A DNA stretch of 64,000 bases from Peribacillus sp044761985 (GCF_044761985.1 NZ_JBIWDK010000007.1:62001-126000), one strand, 5' to 3'; positions 18,632-28,577 are shown, counted from the first letter of the stretch. A program made the numbers and translations. Notes: generated by a model from the sequence alone, not told the origin.

Positions 18632-20356
18632 GTGGACAGTAAACTTCGAGAATGTTTTTTGAAAATATCAAATGAATACCTATCAGCAAGAAGTGGTAAT
18701 TTTGGTGGGCATACTTTGGCAAGATTTATAAGACATGATGTACCGAGTGAGATTAGCAAATTACCTTTTCTTAATGAAGTAAATTACTCTGTTGCTGCTT
18801 CTGCGGGTAAAGGAAACTGGGCAACGGTACCTTGGATATCGATTCTAAATAATGCAGTCACTAATTCTACGCAAAGAGGCTATTATCTGGTTTATTTATT
18901 CAGTGAAGATATGAAGAGACTGTATTTGTCTTTCAGTCAGGGTGTTACGGAAACCTCTAAAGAAGATATGGAGCGGACCAAGAGAGATATTCGTGGACAC
19001 ATTACTATGGATTCTTCGGTGAAGCAAGATGATTACTTATTTTTAGGGGAGAGTAGCAGAGCGAAACAATATGTAAATTCTACAGCTGCTTATATTGAAT
19101 ATAACCTGGATGACCTACCGTCGGAATCTGAGCTTATTCAGGACCTTGAAATGATGGTTGGCTATTATGAAGAGTATATCGAATTCAAGAAAGATCCGCA
19201 GATCGATCCTTTATATACACCACCTATGGGTAGTGAAATGACATACGAAAAAGAAAAATGGTTAGCGACTAGTAAAGACCTCATCACCCACATCCATTCC
19301 TACATAACAGCCAAAGGTTTCTTCTATACGAGAGAAGAAGTCACGAACTTGTTTCTCTCTCTTAAAACAAAACCGTTTGTAATTCTTTCGGGTATTTCCG
19401 GTACGGGGAAGACGAAGATTGTTCAGTGGTTTGCTGAGAGTGTGGGGGCGACGGAGGAGAATGGGCAGTTTACGTTGATTCCGATTCGTCCGGATTGGAA
19501 TGATGGTTCGGATTTGCTTGGATATGTAGATATTAAGGGCGACTTCAAGCAGGGTCCGTTTACGAGGGTGATTGAAAAGGCGGAGCAGAATCCGGACGAT
19601 CCTTATTTTGTGCTGCTGGATGAGATGAATCTGGCACGGGTGGAGCATTATTTCAGTGATGTGTTGAGTGTGATGGAGAGCCGGAAGTGGGAGGACGGAA
19701 AGATGGTTACGTCGACCCTTCTATCAGCGGAAATCGCACAAAGGGATATCAGGCTGCCTGTGAATCTGTATGTCATCGGGACGGTCAATATGGATGAAAC
19801 GACCCATCCTTTTAGCAAAAAGGTGCTCGACCGGGCGAATACGATTGAATTCAATCGGGTGGCGTTATCGAATCTTTCCTTTTTGGAAGATCAAGAAGAA
19901 GTGGAGCCAAAGCTGGTTCAGGACCATATGTTCAGGTCGAGATATTTGCACCTAAAAGATCTATATCTCGGAAATCAGGATTTGGTTCAGAAGGTCACGG
20001 CGGAACTGGAAGAGATCAATAAATCGTTGATCTTAACAAATGCCCATATCGGGTACCGGGTTCGCGACGAGATTTGTTTTTATCTTGCTTATAATGAAGA
20101 AAGTGACTTGATGGATTTCAATACCGCGTTCGATCACTGCATTTTACAGAAGATCCTGCCGCGTATTTCCGGAAGTGACAGCCGTGTAGATCGGCTGTTA
20201 AGAGGGTTATATCAATTATTTACGAACAAAGAATATAGCGATGATCCGGCATGGAATGAAAGTAGTACGGCAAGGTATCCAAAGAGTGCGGCTAAGGTAG
20301 TCGAGATGTTAGGGAGGTTAGTAGAAGATGGCTTCACTTCCTTCTGGATCTCCTGA
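18632..20356 (+). CDS. mcrB: McrB-like AAA+ GTPase of a modification-dependent restriction system
   Basis: A 574-aa motor subunit. The N-terminal ~190 residues match the MrcB_N/DUF3578 type (GGHTLARFIRHDVP; WATVPWISILN), the likely modified-DNA reader. The AAA+ core has Walker A GISGTGKTK near 252, Walker B FVLLDEMNLARVEHYF near 325 and the McrB-type sensor GTVNMDETTHPFSKKVLDRA. GTG 18632 is chosen because AAGGGG lies 9 bp upstream. Up to about 19.3 kb the gene is A+T-rich like the dnd island; from about 19.37 kb it is visibly G+C-richer, suggesting an exchanged specificity domain. The 3' end overlaps the nuclease gene by 29 bp. Confidence 0.88.
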   Translation: MDSKLRECFLKISNEYLSARSGNFGGHTLARFIRHDVPSEISKLPFLNEVNYSVAASAGKGNWATVPWISILNNAVTNSTQRGYYLVYLFSEDMKRLYLSFSQGVTETSKEDMERTKRDIRGHITMDSSVKQDDYLFLGESSRAKQYVNSTAAYIEYNLDDLPSESELIQDLEMMVGYYEEYIEFKKDPQIDPLYTPPMGSEMTYEKEKWLATSKDLITHIHSYITAKGFFYTREEVTNLFLSLKTKPFVILSGISGTGKTKIVQWFAESVGATEENGQFTLIPIRPDWNDGSDLLGYVDIKGDFKQGPFTRVIEKAEQNPDDPYFVLLDEMNLARVEHYFSDVLSVMESRKWEDGKMVTSTLLSAEIAQRDIRLPVNLYVIGTVNMDETTHPFSKKVLDRANTIEFNRVALSNLSFLEDQEEVEPKLVQDHMFRSRYLHLKDLYLGNQDLVQKVTAELEEINKSLILTNAHIGYRVRDEICFYLAYNEESDLMDFNTAFDHCILQKILPRISGSDSRVDRLLRGLYQLFTNKEYSDDPAWNESSTARYPKSAAKVVEMLGRLVEDGFTSFWIS

Positions 20357-22781
20357 TGATGTCACGTTGGTCAAAATCGAGACAGATAGCCTGTCCCTTG
20401 CGATCAAGGGAAAGCCATTTCATCACCGGTATGAGGGATTAAAACAGTACCGCAAGATGGATTTTCATGATGTGATGCAATTTTCCGTACAGGGTGAGAA
20501 GATACAACGTGTTGAAGTCTATGATATTGAATCGGGGAAGTTAACCGAGTCACAGGACGTACGCCCGATCTTCTTCGAGAATGGGACCTATCAAGTGATT
20601 GTGGTTTCCAAACAAAATCAAGAACTGGAATTCTACCATGAGCATCCTATCTTGCGCCAGGCGGTATCACGAGTAGACCTAGCGGAAATTCCGATGTTGA
20701 TGGGGAATCTTCAGTTTCAAAATGAGGTCGGGTATACGACCTTTGAAATTCGTTCCGAAGTGCGCGTTCTAGTGGAAGTGACACTTGAGATATTTCCTGT
20801 CAAATTGGATTATCAGAAGGATTACCGCCAGTTGCTGGATGAGGTGAATGATGAGATTTATAACCTGGCATTTCACTTTATCCGGAAGACCTATTTAGGT
20901 GCGAGCATTAAGCTGGATGGCAAACCAAGCCGGGCGGAATTTTACCGATTGATGACGAAACACTTCAAGCAGTTTATCCAGGCAGTCAGCCGAGTGGAGC
21001 GGCAGCCACACCACAAGTTGGAAACGACATATGTAAAAGCACGTGGCGATCAAATGAGTAAGGCTGATTCCTATACCCGGAAGTATCTGCAAAAGCGCAG
21101 TCAGTCGTTCGTCGAAGTGGAAAAAGGGATTTACATTCACGGGAAAATGATGATGCCACGCGATGGCATGAAGCCAAAAAAAGAGCTACGTTACGATACA
21201 AACGAAAATCGGTATGTGAAATGGATGATGGAACGATTGATTCATAAGTTCGATGATCTGCTGGGAGCGTTGACGAACCAAAATAAACGGTTCAAGGAAA
21301 AGCCGGATCCCGAACTGTTACTGCGTTTGAATGAGATGAAACGGCAGCTGGAATTAATAAAGAAGAATGGATTTTGGCGAAGGATCGGCCGGCTTGATCG
21401 TTCGGTGATGAGTTTGGTACTCCAAATGGCACCGGGTTATCGAGATGCGTTTCAAATTTTCTTAACGGTTTCAAAAGGACTCATGCTGCAAGGGAAGCTC
21501 TATCAAATGTCGGTGAAGGACGTCGCCACCTTATATGAATACTGGACTTTTTTGAAGCTAGGCCAGATTTTGAACAGGAAGTATACGCTAATTAGCCAGG
21601 ATATTGTCAGTGTCAGCAGAGAGGGCCTCTTCGTAAACTTGGAAGCCAATCGTACGGCAAGGCGAATTTTTCAGCATCCAGTGACAAAGGAAAGAATCGA
21701 ACTCACGTATCAAAAGTATGTAGGGAAGTTGCCGACCGTATCACAAAAGCCTGATACGATGTTGACGATTGCGAAAAAAGGCAAGAGCCATAGCTATAAC
21801 TATGTATTCGATGCGAAGTACCGGATTGATTATGCCCAGCCGGACAGCTATTACCAAAGTCGTTATCAAACACCTGGACCCCTAGAAGAGGACATTAATA
21901 CGATGCACCGGTACCGGGATTCTATTGTCTCGATGAATGACGGTCCATACGAGCGGACGGCCTTCGGGGCTTATGTGTTATTTCCCTGGTCTGATGAACA
22001 AAGCTATAAAGACCACCATTTTTATAAAAGTATCGATTCGGTCAATATCGGCGGACTTCCCTTTTTGCCACAGGCCACGGATCTGGTCGAACAATTCATC
22101 GAGCACCTCATTGAAAAAAGCCCTGAGGAAATCCAAGCGGAAGGGATCTTACCTAGGGGAACGAAAGAAGAATGGACATCCACGTTAGAGGAAAAAGTAC
22201 TTGTCGGAACGGTTTCTTATGAAGGGGATTATCGAGATTTTATCCAACAAGGATCCTATCAAATCCCGGTTACTAGTTTGAGAAAAGGGTGGCAGGAAGC
22301 GAAATATGTAGCCCTCTATAAGACCTCGGGCATCGAAGAGAACGGCATTACGGAGTATGGTGAAATCAAGAGGTTATCAACGGATGAGCATTTCGTGACG
22401 TTCTATGTGGGAGTCTGGAAGAATACGAAGCAGGCGATCCGTCCGGTTAAATACGGAATCGCAACCTATATGATGACCACATTAACCCAACTAAATGACG
22501 CGAAAGAGCTGCCAGAACTTTATATGAAAAATAAACAGGAAACGACTCTTTGGAGGATGCTTAGAAGGATATCGGATCAGGTTCAAATCAGCCTGGATAG
22601 TCAGGTCGTCGATCAGGCCTCCAAGATTGGAACGTTTTCATTTAAAGATATCGAAATTCGATTGAACCAAGAAGAACAAACCTTATCGATAAGTAAGAAT
22701 AGCGAGACAGAGGTATTAAGTACAGAGTTATTGATTCACCAGCCATCGAAGGTATTTAGGGAAGTGCTTAGATTGCTTTAA
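20328..22781 (+). CDS. mcrC: McrC-like DUF2357/PD-(D/E)XK nuclease subunit
   Basis: An 817-aa partner of McrB. The N-terminal half corresponds to DUF2357. The nuclease core has PDTMLTI near residue 476 and FDAKYRID near 494, giving a D...DxK pattern of PD-(D/E)XK enzymes, as in the DUF524 family. A further C-terminal region (from about 620) contains short beta-rich repeats. ATG 20328 follows GGGAGG and overlaps mcrB. Larger than classical McrC, it matches the two-gene McrB/DUF2357 form common in Bacillus. It presumably cleaves DNA once McrB translocates on modified sites. Confidence 0.85.
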   Translation: MASLPSGSPDDVTLVKIETDSLSLAIKGKPFHHRYEGLKQYRKMDFHDVMQFSVQGEKIQRVEVYDIESGKLTESQDVRPIFFENGTYQVIVVSKQNQELEFYHEHPILRQAVSRVDLAEIPMLMGNLQFQNEVGYTTFEIRSEVRVLVEVTLEIFPVKLDYQKDYRQLLDEVNDEIYNLAFHFIRKTYLGASIKLDGKPSRAEFYRLMTKHFKQFIQAVSRVERQPHHKLETTYVKARGDQMSKADSYTRKYLQKRSQSFVEVEKGIYIHGKMMMPRDGMKPKKELRYDTNENRYVKWMMERLIHKFDDLLGALTNQNKRFKEKPDPELLLRLNEMKRQLELIKKNGFWRRIGRLDRSVMSLVLQMAPGYRDAFQIFLTVSKGLMLQGKLYQMSVKDVATLYEYWTFLKLGQILNRKYTLISQDIVSVSREGLFVNLEANRTARRIFQHPVTKERIELTYQKYVGKLPTVSQKPDTMLTIAKKGKSHSYNYVFDAKYRIDYAQPDSYYQSRYQTPGPLEEDINTMHRYRDSIVSMNDGPYERTAFGAYVLFPWSDEQSYKDHHFYKSIDSVNIGGLPFLPQATDLVEQFIEHLIEKSPEEIQAEGILPRGTKEEWTSTLEEKVLVGTVSYEGDYRDFIQQGSYQIPVTSLRKGWQEAKYVALYKTSGIEENGITEYGEIKRLSTDEHFVTFYVGVWKNTKQAIRPVKYGIATYMMTTLTQLNDAKELPELYMKNKQETTLWRMLRRISDQVQISLDSQVVDQASKIGTFSFKDIEIRLNQEEQTLSISKNSETEVLSTELLIHQPSKVFREVLRLL

Positions 22782-22788
22782 TAAGATG

Positions 22789-22822
22789 CAAATCCATTTT
22801 ACTATCTGTGAAATGGATTTTT
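22789..22822 (+). terminator. Terminator after mcrC
   Basis: AAATCCATTT and AAATGGATTT form a stem followed by a long T run, closing the restriction operon. Confidence 0.85.
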
Positions 22823-22919
22823 TTTTATTGGAATATAGTGTATGGTGGATTTATAGTTAAATAGAAAATTATGGGGAACTAAGACTCAAGAAACAAGTGT
22901 AAACCAAAGGAGAAATGAA

Positions 22920-23774
22920 ATGCAGCATATAATCAGTAGAAAAATTAAATCGGTCATAGTTGTCAGCGTTATCCTCGGTGGGTTCTTTCTTCTATTTGAA
23001 CCTTGGATGGTTATACCCGTATTGATCTATGCTTTCATCGGATGTGCAGTCTACGGGCTACCGGTTTCGTTTTTATCGGATTTTGTCACGAGAAAGGCTG
23101 GAAGATATCGTTTTGTTTTGGCTTCTTTGATCTATTCGGTTTTTGGGTTTTTATCCTTCATCGTTTTACGAGATCTAGGAGTCTTTGCGGTTGTCTGCTC
23201 TTTGCTCTTCTTTCTTTCAGAAGAATGGCAGAGAGCGAGAGGAAACGATAGAGGGCTAAAGACAGCCAACAAGATGATCTTCATGAATGCGCTATCTACC
23301 GTACTTCTATTCTCTTTAGCTGCATGGGGATCGATGTTAATCCCGAATTCATTGTTTGAAGAGCAAACCAATGAATTGTTCCTCATTCCAAAAGGGTATG
23401 AGGGGGAAGTGAGGGTGGTATACAATATCGAAGACGCGCCACCGCCTGAAAAAAGTGAAGGCTTTGATGTGTACCGAATCAATGATAAAGGCTACACACT
23501 CAGTCCATTTCCTGAAAGCGAAGGCATAATCAATAATCAATATTATTATGTAGATGCAGAAGGAAATAAAGAGAAGATTGATGATAGCTGCATCCATAGT
23601 GGAGGTTCTGATGGCGGGAACGAAGAATATGAATACTCCAGTTCCTACTTTTTTGTCACACAGACACAATGTGGTGATACGTTTGGTGAAAATGCATTCC
23701 CACCCGATATGCCCCGTGGCATGTCGGTAGACCAAATTATCGATGAAGAAGGATTGGATAAGCTTGCATACTAG
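22920..23774 (+). CDS. UPF0715-type membrane protein with soluble C-terminal domain
   Basis: A 284-aa protein with four predicted membrane helices in residues 1-145 (segments such as VVSVILGGFFLLFEPW and LLFSLAAWGSMLI), resembling UPF0715 family membrane proteins. The C-terminal ~140 residues start ELFLIPKGYEGEVRVVYN and end with a YYVDAEG/CIHSGG region, like the DUF6843-type extracytoplasmic domain. AAAGGAG lies 8 bp before the ATG. Function is unknown. It is transcribed alone between the mcrC terminator and the cupin gene. Confidence 0.65.
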   Translation: MQHIISRKIKSVIVVSVILGGFFLLFEPWMVIPVLIYAFIGCAVYGLPVSFLSDFVTRKAGRYRFVLASLIYSVFGFLSFIVLRDLGVFAVVCSLLFFLSEEWQRARGNDRGLKTANKMIFMNALSTVLLFSLAAWGSMLIPNSLFEEQTNELFLIPKGYEGEVRVVYNIEDAPPPEKSEGFDVYRINDKGYTLSPFPESEGIINNQYYYVDAEGNKEKIDDSCIHSGGSDGGNEEYEYSSSYFFVTQTQCGDTFGENAFPPDMPRGMSVDQIIDEEGLDKLAY

Positions 23775-23864
23775 ATTGAAATATAGGGACGCTTTGATAT
23801 ATGATCAGATCAACACCGCCGTCCTTACTATTGAGCGGACTTTTTCCCTTGGAGGTTTTTTCTT

Positions 23865-24380
23865 ATGAACGATGCGAACTATTATGTGACCAAGCTCGGG
23901 ATGGAACCACATCCAGAGGGTGGGTTTTATAAACGGACATTTGAATCCGAGGAGCAGACTTCAGATCAGGAGTTATCGGTAGAGTTTGAAGGAAAGAGAA
24001 AGCTATATACAAGTATCTTCTTTCTATTGGGCTCGAAAGACATTTCCCATCTACATCGTTTGAAATCCGATGAATTATGGTATTACCATGCGGGAAGCCC
24101 TTTAACGATTCATGTGATTGATGAGAATGGGGACTACAAAGAACGTAAGCTGGGGATTAACCTGGACGAAGGGGAAGTCCCACAAGTGTTGGTCCCGAAA
24201 AACTCCATCTTCGGATCTTCCGTCATGGATGAGGATACGTTCTCATTAGTTGGATGCATGGTCTCGCCCGGTTTTGAGTTCCAGGACTTCGAGTTGTTCA
24301 CTCAAGAAGAGCTATTGTCGAAATATCCGCAACATAGGGAAGTAATCATGAAGCTGGCTTATGAAGAGATCCCTAAATGA
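23865..24380 (+). CDS. Cupin protein of the DUF985 family
   Basis: A 171-aa single-domain cupin. The family signature is present: LGMEPHPEGGFYKRTF at residues 8-23, HLHRLKSDELWYYHAGSPL with putative metal or ligand residues in the middle, and the late GSSVMDEDTFSLVGCMVSPGFEFQDFE motif. No catalytic reaction is established for this family. TTGGAGG provides the ribosome site. It ends at a bidirectional terminator shared with gntP. Confidence 0.85.
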   Translation: MNDANYYVTKLGMEPHPEGGFYKRTFESEEQTSDQELSVEFEGKRKLYTSIFFLLGSKDISHLHRLKSDELWYYHAGSPLTIHVIDENGDYKERKLGINLDEGEVPQVLVPKNSIFGSSVMDEDTFSLVGCMVSPGFEFQDFELFTQEELLSKYPQHREVIMKLAYEEIPK

Positions 24381-24404
24381 TTGAGCGGTCTTACACACGA
24401 TAAA

Positions 24405-24455
24405 AAAGAGAAGTGGATCCTCTACACACTAGTAGGAGATCCACTTCTCTTTATC
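24405..24455. terminator. Bidirectional terminator, cupin gene / gntP
   Basis: AAAGAGAAGTGGATC and GATCCACTTCTCTTT form a long stem (with a small bulge) flanked by A and T runs between convergent genes. Confidence 0.9.
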
Positions 24456-24477
24456 ACTATATAGACTTTTTACGTCT

Positions 24478-25920
24478 TTATACTCCGACCGTGTTCCGTT
24501 TGTCTTTAGGCCGGTCCGTCATACTGAAATACACGGCCCCGATGATAATGAGAACAATGATGATTCCTGCGAGAGTGAAGGACGTATTTAATAATAAAAT
24601 GAATCCTAATCCTGATAAAGAAGTGATAGTGGATAGTACGGTCCATGTTGAGAATGTTTCTTTCATGCTTAGTCCAAAGTATTCTTTAATCATCCAAAAT
24701 CCCGCGTCATTCACATGTGAGCAAATGGAACTTCCTGCTCCCGTTGCGAGCGTTACCAAGGCTAGATTCACATCGTATTGAGCCAGGATGGGGATGACTA
24801 ATCCTGCCGTGGAAATGGCGGCAACTGTGGCTGATCCTAAAGAAACCCGTAATATGGCAGCAACTAACCAGGCAAGGATGATCGGTGACATGGCACTGCC
24901 TGTAAATAATTCGGCTACGTAATCTCCTACACCCCCAGTGATGAGTACTTGCTTGAAGGCACCGCCGCCTCCAATGATCAAGAGCATCATCCCGATTGCG
25001 GCAATGGATGAGGTACAGGAAGCCATCACATCCCTGATTGGAGTCTTTCTTGCGATTCCCATTGTATAGAAGGCAAGAAATAAAGATAATAACATGGCAG
25101 TCGAAGCGTTTCCTACAAGACGAACGATTTCTATTAATGTATTATCCTCAAATCCTACTGATTTTTGAACCATATCAAGGATGGTAGCTATGGCCATTAA
25201 TAAGACAGGGAACATGGCAGTCAAAACACTTATTCCGAAACCAGGCGTTTCTTCCAGCTTGAATGTTTTTTGTTCGCCCAAAGAAGCGATATTACCCGTT
25301 TTCTGGAATGCATCCGGAACAATTTTTTTAGCAAACTTCGTATATAGGGGACCTGCAAGGATGACGGTCGGTATGGCGACGATGATCCCATAAAGTAAAA
25401 CCAATCCAATATCTGCACCATATTCACCAGCTATGACGGTTGGACCTGGATGCGGGGGTAAGAAACTATGCGTGGCTAATAAGGCTGCAGCCATGGGAAT
25501 ACCTAGGTGTAGAATCGAAACTTTCAGTTCTTTGGCCATGGTGAATACAATCGGAATCAATAACACCAATCCTACTTCAAAGAATAGGGCGATCCCGACG
25601 ATAAAAGAAGCAACGACAACAGCCCATTGAATTTTATCCTCGCCAAATTTGTTAATTAAGGTCATGGCAATACGCTGGGCTCCCCCTGCATCGGCAATTA
25701 ATCGACCAAGCATGGCACCAAGCCCAAATATTAAAGCGATATGACCAAGTGTACCGCCTAATCCACCTTCAATGGTTGTAACAATTTCCTTTAAAGGCGT
25801 CCCTAGCGCTAAAGAGACGACAAAAGATACAACAATCAATGAAACGAATGTATTTAACTTGAATCCAGTAATCAAAATGAGCAACAGGATAATCCCAAAC
25901 GCTACTATAAGTAATGGCAT
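24478..25920 (-). CDS. gntP: GntP-family sugar-acid:proton symporter
   Basis: A 480-aa polytopic permease with about 12-14 hydrophobic helices, GntP signatures near the N-terminus (EGGLGGTLGHIALIFGLGAM) and HSFLPPHPGPT near residue 150. It imports gluconate or related aldonates. GGGAGG precedes ATG 25920. It lies 188 bp downstream of the aldonate dehydratase on the same strand, so it likely brings in the substrate of the pathway encoded at 26-32 kb. A consensus cre box upstream suggests glucose repression through CcpA. The exact sugar acid is inferred from neighbours (a pentonate such as xylonate) and could still be gluconate. Confidence 0.88.
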   Translation of the reverse strand: MPLLIVAFGIILLLILITGFKLNTFVSLIVVSFVVSLALGTPLKEIVTTIEGGLGGTLGHIALIFGLGAMLGRLIADAGGAQRIAMTLINKFGEDKIQWAVVVASFIVGIALFFEVGLVLLIPIVFTMAKELKVSILHLGIPMAAALLATHSFLPPHPGPTVIAGEYGADIGLVLLYGIIVAIPTVILAGPLYTKFAKKIVPDAFQKTGNIASLGEQKTFKLEETPGFGISVLTAMFPVLLMAIATILDMVQKSVGFEDNTLIEIVRLVGNASTAMLLSLFLAFYTMGIARKTPIRDVMASCTSSIAAIGMMLLIIGGGGAFKQVLITGGVGDYVAELFTGSAMSPIILAWLVAAILRVSLGSATVAAISTAGLVIPILAQYDVNLALVTLATGAGSSICSHVNDAGFWMIKEYFGLSMKETFSTWTVLSTITSLSGLGFILLLNTSFTLAGIIIVLIIIGAVYFSMTDRPKDKRNTVGV

Positions 25921-26050
25921 AATAAACCTCCCATAAAATAATGAAAATATTTCGGTTTGCTCAAACTTACTACAATCGTTCGTAACTCTAGGATGGCTTA
26001 TGCTATTTTGTTTACTAGTTATAAAAAGTGGGTAGTTTAAAAATTATATA

Positions 26051-26063
26051 GAAAACGCTTTCA
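26051..26063 (-). promoter_or_regulatory. cre site (CcpA box) upstream of gntP
   Basis: Read leftward the site is TGAAAGCGTTTTC, a near-perfect match to the CcpA consensus TGNAANCGNWNNC. It lies about 130 bp upstream of gntP, in the gap after the dehydratase stop. Confidence 0.75.
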
Positions 26064-26108
26064 TTTTCATTCTGAAAGTGGTCGCCATATTCTACCCACT
26101 GTAATTCA

Positions 26109-28097
26109 TCAATTCTGAACGAGCGTTTTTTCTTCACCCAATGCTTTTACTCCGGCTTTTAGAACTTCGATGATTCGATCGGTATCATAGATATTCCCAC
26201 GCCAAGTTCCTCCACTCACTGATTGAAGTGCAGCCCATAAACGAGTATCATCTGGAAGTTTGGGATCCGGTCTAAGCTCCGGGTGAAGGTCACGTGCTTC
26301 CAAGACTGTAGTGGCCTCCTCTATAGAAAGTCTTTCATTCTCGGTACCGACGAAATTAACGGAACCCGCTAATTGATTGCGGTCGACGATGATTTCAATG
26401 ATATCTCCATCACGTAATTTTCCGATTGCTCCGCCAGACAAGGCCTCGGGTCCAATGTGTCCAATACATGCGCCAGTAGAGACACCAGAAAAACGTGCAT
26501 CCGTAATCAAGGAGACATGTTTTCCGTAAGACAGATGTTTTAAGGCCGATGTTAGTTGATAGGTTTCCTCCATGCCCGTTCCTGAAGGACCGCCGCCCAT
26601 AACGACCATTACATCTCCGGCTTGTATGCCTCCTGTTTTAATCGCTTTTATAGCGGACTTTTCTGAAGTGAACACTTTGGCTTTTCCTGTATGGCGATAT
26701 ACTCCATCTTCTCCCACCACGGATGGATCGATGGACGTGGATTTAATGACGGATCCTTCAGGAGCAATATTTCCTTTCGGGAAGGTCACGGTGGACGTAA
26801 GCCCTTTTTCTTTTGCTATGGCTGGGTCCATGATCACGTCATCAGGGTTGATCCCATCATTTTCCAACAATTGTTTCTTCATCATAACCCGTCGTTCTGA
26901 TTGTTCCCACCAATCGAGGTTGGCACCAAGGGTTTCGCCGGTAACGGTTAGTACATCTTCATGCAAGACACCTAGTTTTCTTAAATGAAGCATAACTTCT
27001 GGAACTCCGCCTGCCAGGAATACCTTGACCGTCGTATGGCCAGTCGGACCATTTGGCAGTACATCGACTAAGCGGGGGACTTTCTTGTTGATCCTGGTCC
27101 AATCTTCAACAGTTGGTAACTTGCATTTAGCTGCATGGGCAATGGCTGGAATATGAAGTAATAAGTTTGTGGAACCTCCGAAAGCTGCGTGAATCACCAT
27201 CGCATTTTCGATTGCTTTATCCGTAATAATATCCTTGGTGGATATTTTCTTCTTCTCCAATTCTAAGGCTGCACGTGCTGATTGCTTTGCCATCTCCACC
27301 CATACTGGTTGACCTGATGGGGCTAGTGCCGAGTGAGGTAGTGCCATGCCAAGGGCTTCTGCCACGACTTGGGAGGTTCCGGCTGTTCCAAGGAATTGAC
27401 AGCCTCCGCCTGGTGTTGCACACGCACGGCAACCAAGGTCGGCAGCTTCTTGCAACGTGATTTCGTTGTTTGCGTATCGTGCCCCGATGGTTTGGATCTT
27501 TCCTGCATCTTCTCCATTGGTAGGTGGAAGTGTCACACCTCCAGGGACGATGACAGTTGGCAAGTCGTGCATGGATGCTAAAGCGACCATCATGGCTGGA
27601 AGACCTTTATCACATGTTGCCACTCCAATAACTGCCCGACCCGTAGGCAATGATCGGATTAATCTTCGATAAACGATGGCTGCATCGTTTCGATACGGAA
27701 GGGAATCAAACATCCCGGTCGTTCCTTGAGTACGGCCATCACATGGGTCACTTACGAATCCTGCAAAGGGAACGCCGCCTTGTTTACTGATCTCTTCGGC
27801 TGCCGCCTTCATTAATAGACCGATTTCCCAATGGCCGGTATGATAGCCTAATGCAATAGGCGTACCATCATGATCCCTAATTCCGCCTTGAGTACCAAGG
27901 ATGAGCACTTGTTTTCCAAGGAGGTTTGAAGCTGACCATCCCATTCCAACATTTTGGGATAATCCAAAAAGGTCACCACTTGGTGATTCTAACAACATTT
28001 CGGAAGTAAGGGGGAGGGAACCATCTGCCCCTTTTGCATGCGTTTGAATTTTGTAAAGAGAGACATCCTCATCGCCAAATATTGATTGAAATGACAT
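26109..28097 (-). CDS. IlvD/Edd dehydratase, YjhG/YagF (xylonate dehydratase) type
   Basis: A 662-aa Fe-S dehydratase that converts an aldonate to the 2-keto-3-deoxy acid. Family hallmarks include SDPCDGRTQGTTGMFDSLPY, the cysteine motif ATCDKGLPAMM, PGGGCQFLGTAGTSQ with a second cluster cysteine, AAFGGSTN, and late GPSGTGMEETYQL and DARFSG segments. The length fits YjhG/YagF better than the shorter IlvD or Edd proteins. ATG 28097 is 9 bp after GGAGG. With the FAH-type dehydratase and semialdehyde dehydrogenase it makes a Weimberg-type pentonate pathway; the substrate is probably D-xylonate but not proven. A probable IclR operator lies upstream at 28217. Confidence 0.85.
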   Translation of the reverse strand: MSFQSIFGDEDVSLYKIQTHAKGADGSLPLTSEMLLESPSGDLFGLSQNVGMGWSASNLLGKQVLILGTQGGIRDHDGTPIALGYHTGHWEIGLLMKAAAEEISKQGGVPFAGFVSDPCDGRTQGTTGMFDSLPYRNDAAIVYRRLIRSLPTGRAVIGVATCDKGLPAMMVALASMHDLPTVIVPGGVTLPPTNGEDAGKIQTIGARYANNEITLQEAADLGCRACATPGGGCQFLGTAGTSQVVAEALGMALPHSALAPSGQPVWVEMAKQSARAALELEKKKISTKDIITDKAIENAMVIHAAFGGSTNLLLHIPAIAHAAKCKLPTVEDWTRINKKVPRLVDVLPNGPTGHTTVKVFLAGGVPEVMLHLRKLGVLHEDVLTVTGETLGANLDWWEQSERRVMMKKQLLENDGINPDDVIMDPAIAKEKGLTSTVTFPKGNIAPEGSVIKSTSIDPSVVGEDGVYRHTGKAKVFTSEKSAIKAIKTGGIQAGDVMVVMGGGPSGTGMEETYQLTSALKHLSYGKHVSLITDARFSGVSTGACIGHIGPEALSGGAIGKLRDGDIIEIIVDRNQLAGSVNFVGTENERLSIEEATTVLEARDLHPELRPDPKLPDDTRLWAALQSVSGGTWRGNIYDTDRIIEVLKAGVKALGEEKTLVQN

Positions 28098-28216
28098 ATA
28101 TATAAACCTCCGCAATTAGATTTTCGCTTTCATCGCAAGTAAATCACGCAATATTCCGGCAATTCATTCCCTACAAATCTATATTTATCTTCGAAGTTCT
28201 CTGAGAAACCTCCTTT

Positions 28217-28235
28217 TGTTTTATAATATAAAACA
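28217..28235. promoter_or_regulatory. Probable IclR operator 1 (dehydratase promoter)
   Basis: TGTTTTATAATATAAAACA has perfect 8-bp arms and is the exact reverse complement of the copy at 29385. It lies 120 bp upstream of the leftward dehydratase. Confidence 0.8.
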
Positions 28236-28481
28236 ACGTTCATCTATAAAAAACTTATGATGTAATCTAAAGTAATCATATATTTTCTGAAAAGTCAATT
28301 AATTTTTTCGTAGGTAAAAACCGTATATTTATAAGAAGTTTTACCTAGATAATAATGACGTAATCCAGGAGGGGTCATCTGAAGAATAATCCGGATCATC
28401 ATAATTTTACGTAGGTACATAAATGGATTCAATCCAATTATTTATGGGTCGAAAAAAATTCCATGTAAGTAATATTGCTTC

Positions 28482-28511
28482 TTGACTTTTCAAAAAATCT
28501 AGTATTATATT
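28482..28511 (+). promoter_or_regulatory. Probable iclR promoter
   Basis: TTGACT at 28482-28487 is followed after 17-18 bp by a TTATAT/TATATT -10 box. Transcription would start just before the imperfect operator at 28545. Confidence 0.55.
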
Positions 28512-28544
28512 GAATTATGAGAAAATTTTGTCATTATAAAACCA

Positions 28545-28563
28545 AGTTTCATAATTTAAAACA
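28545..28563. promoter_or_regulatory. Probable IclR operator 2 (autoregulation)
   Basis: AGTTTCATAATTTAAAACA matches the operator at 28217 at 16 of 19 positions and sits between the iclR promoter and start codon. The imperfect site suggests weaker, autoregulatory binding. Confidence 0.6.
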
Positions 28564-28577
28564 AGTAGGTGACAATC

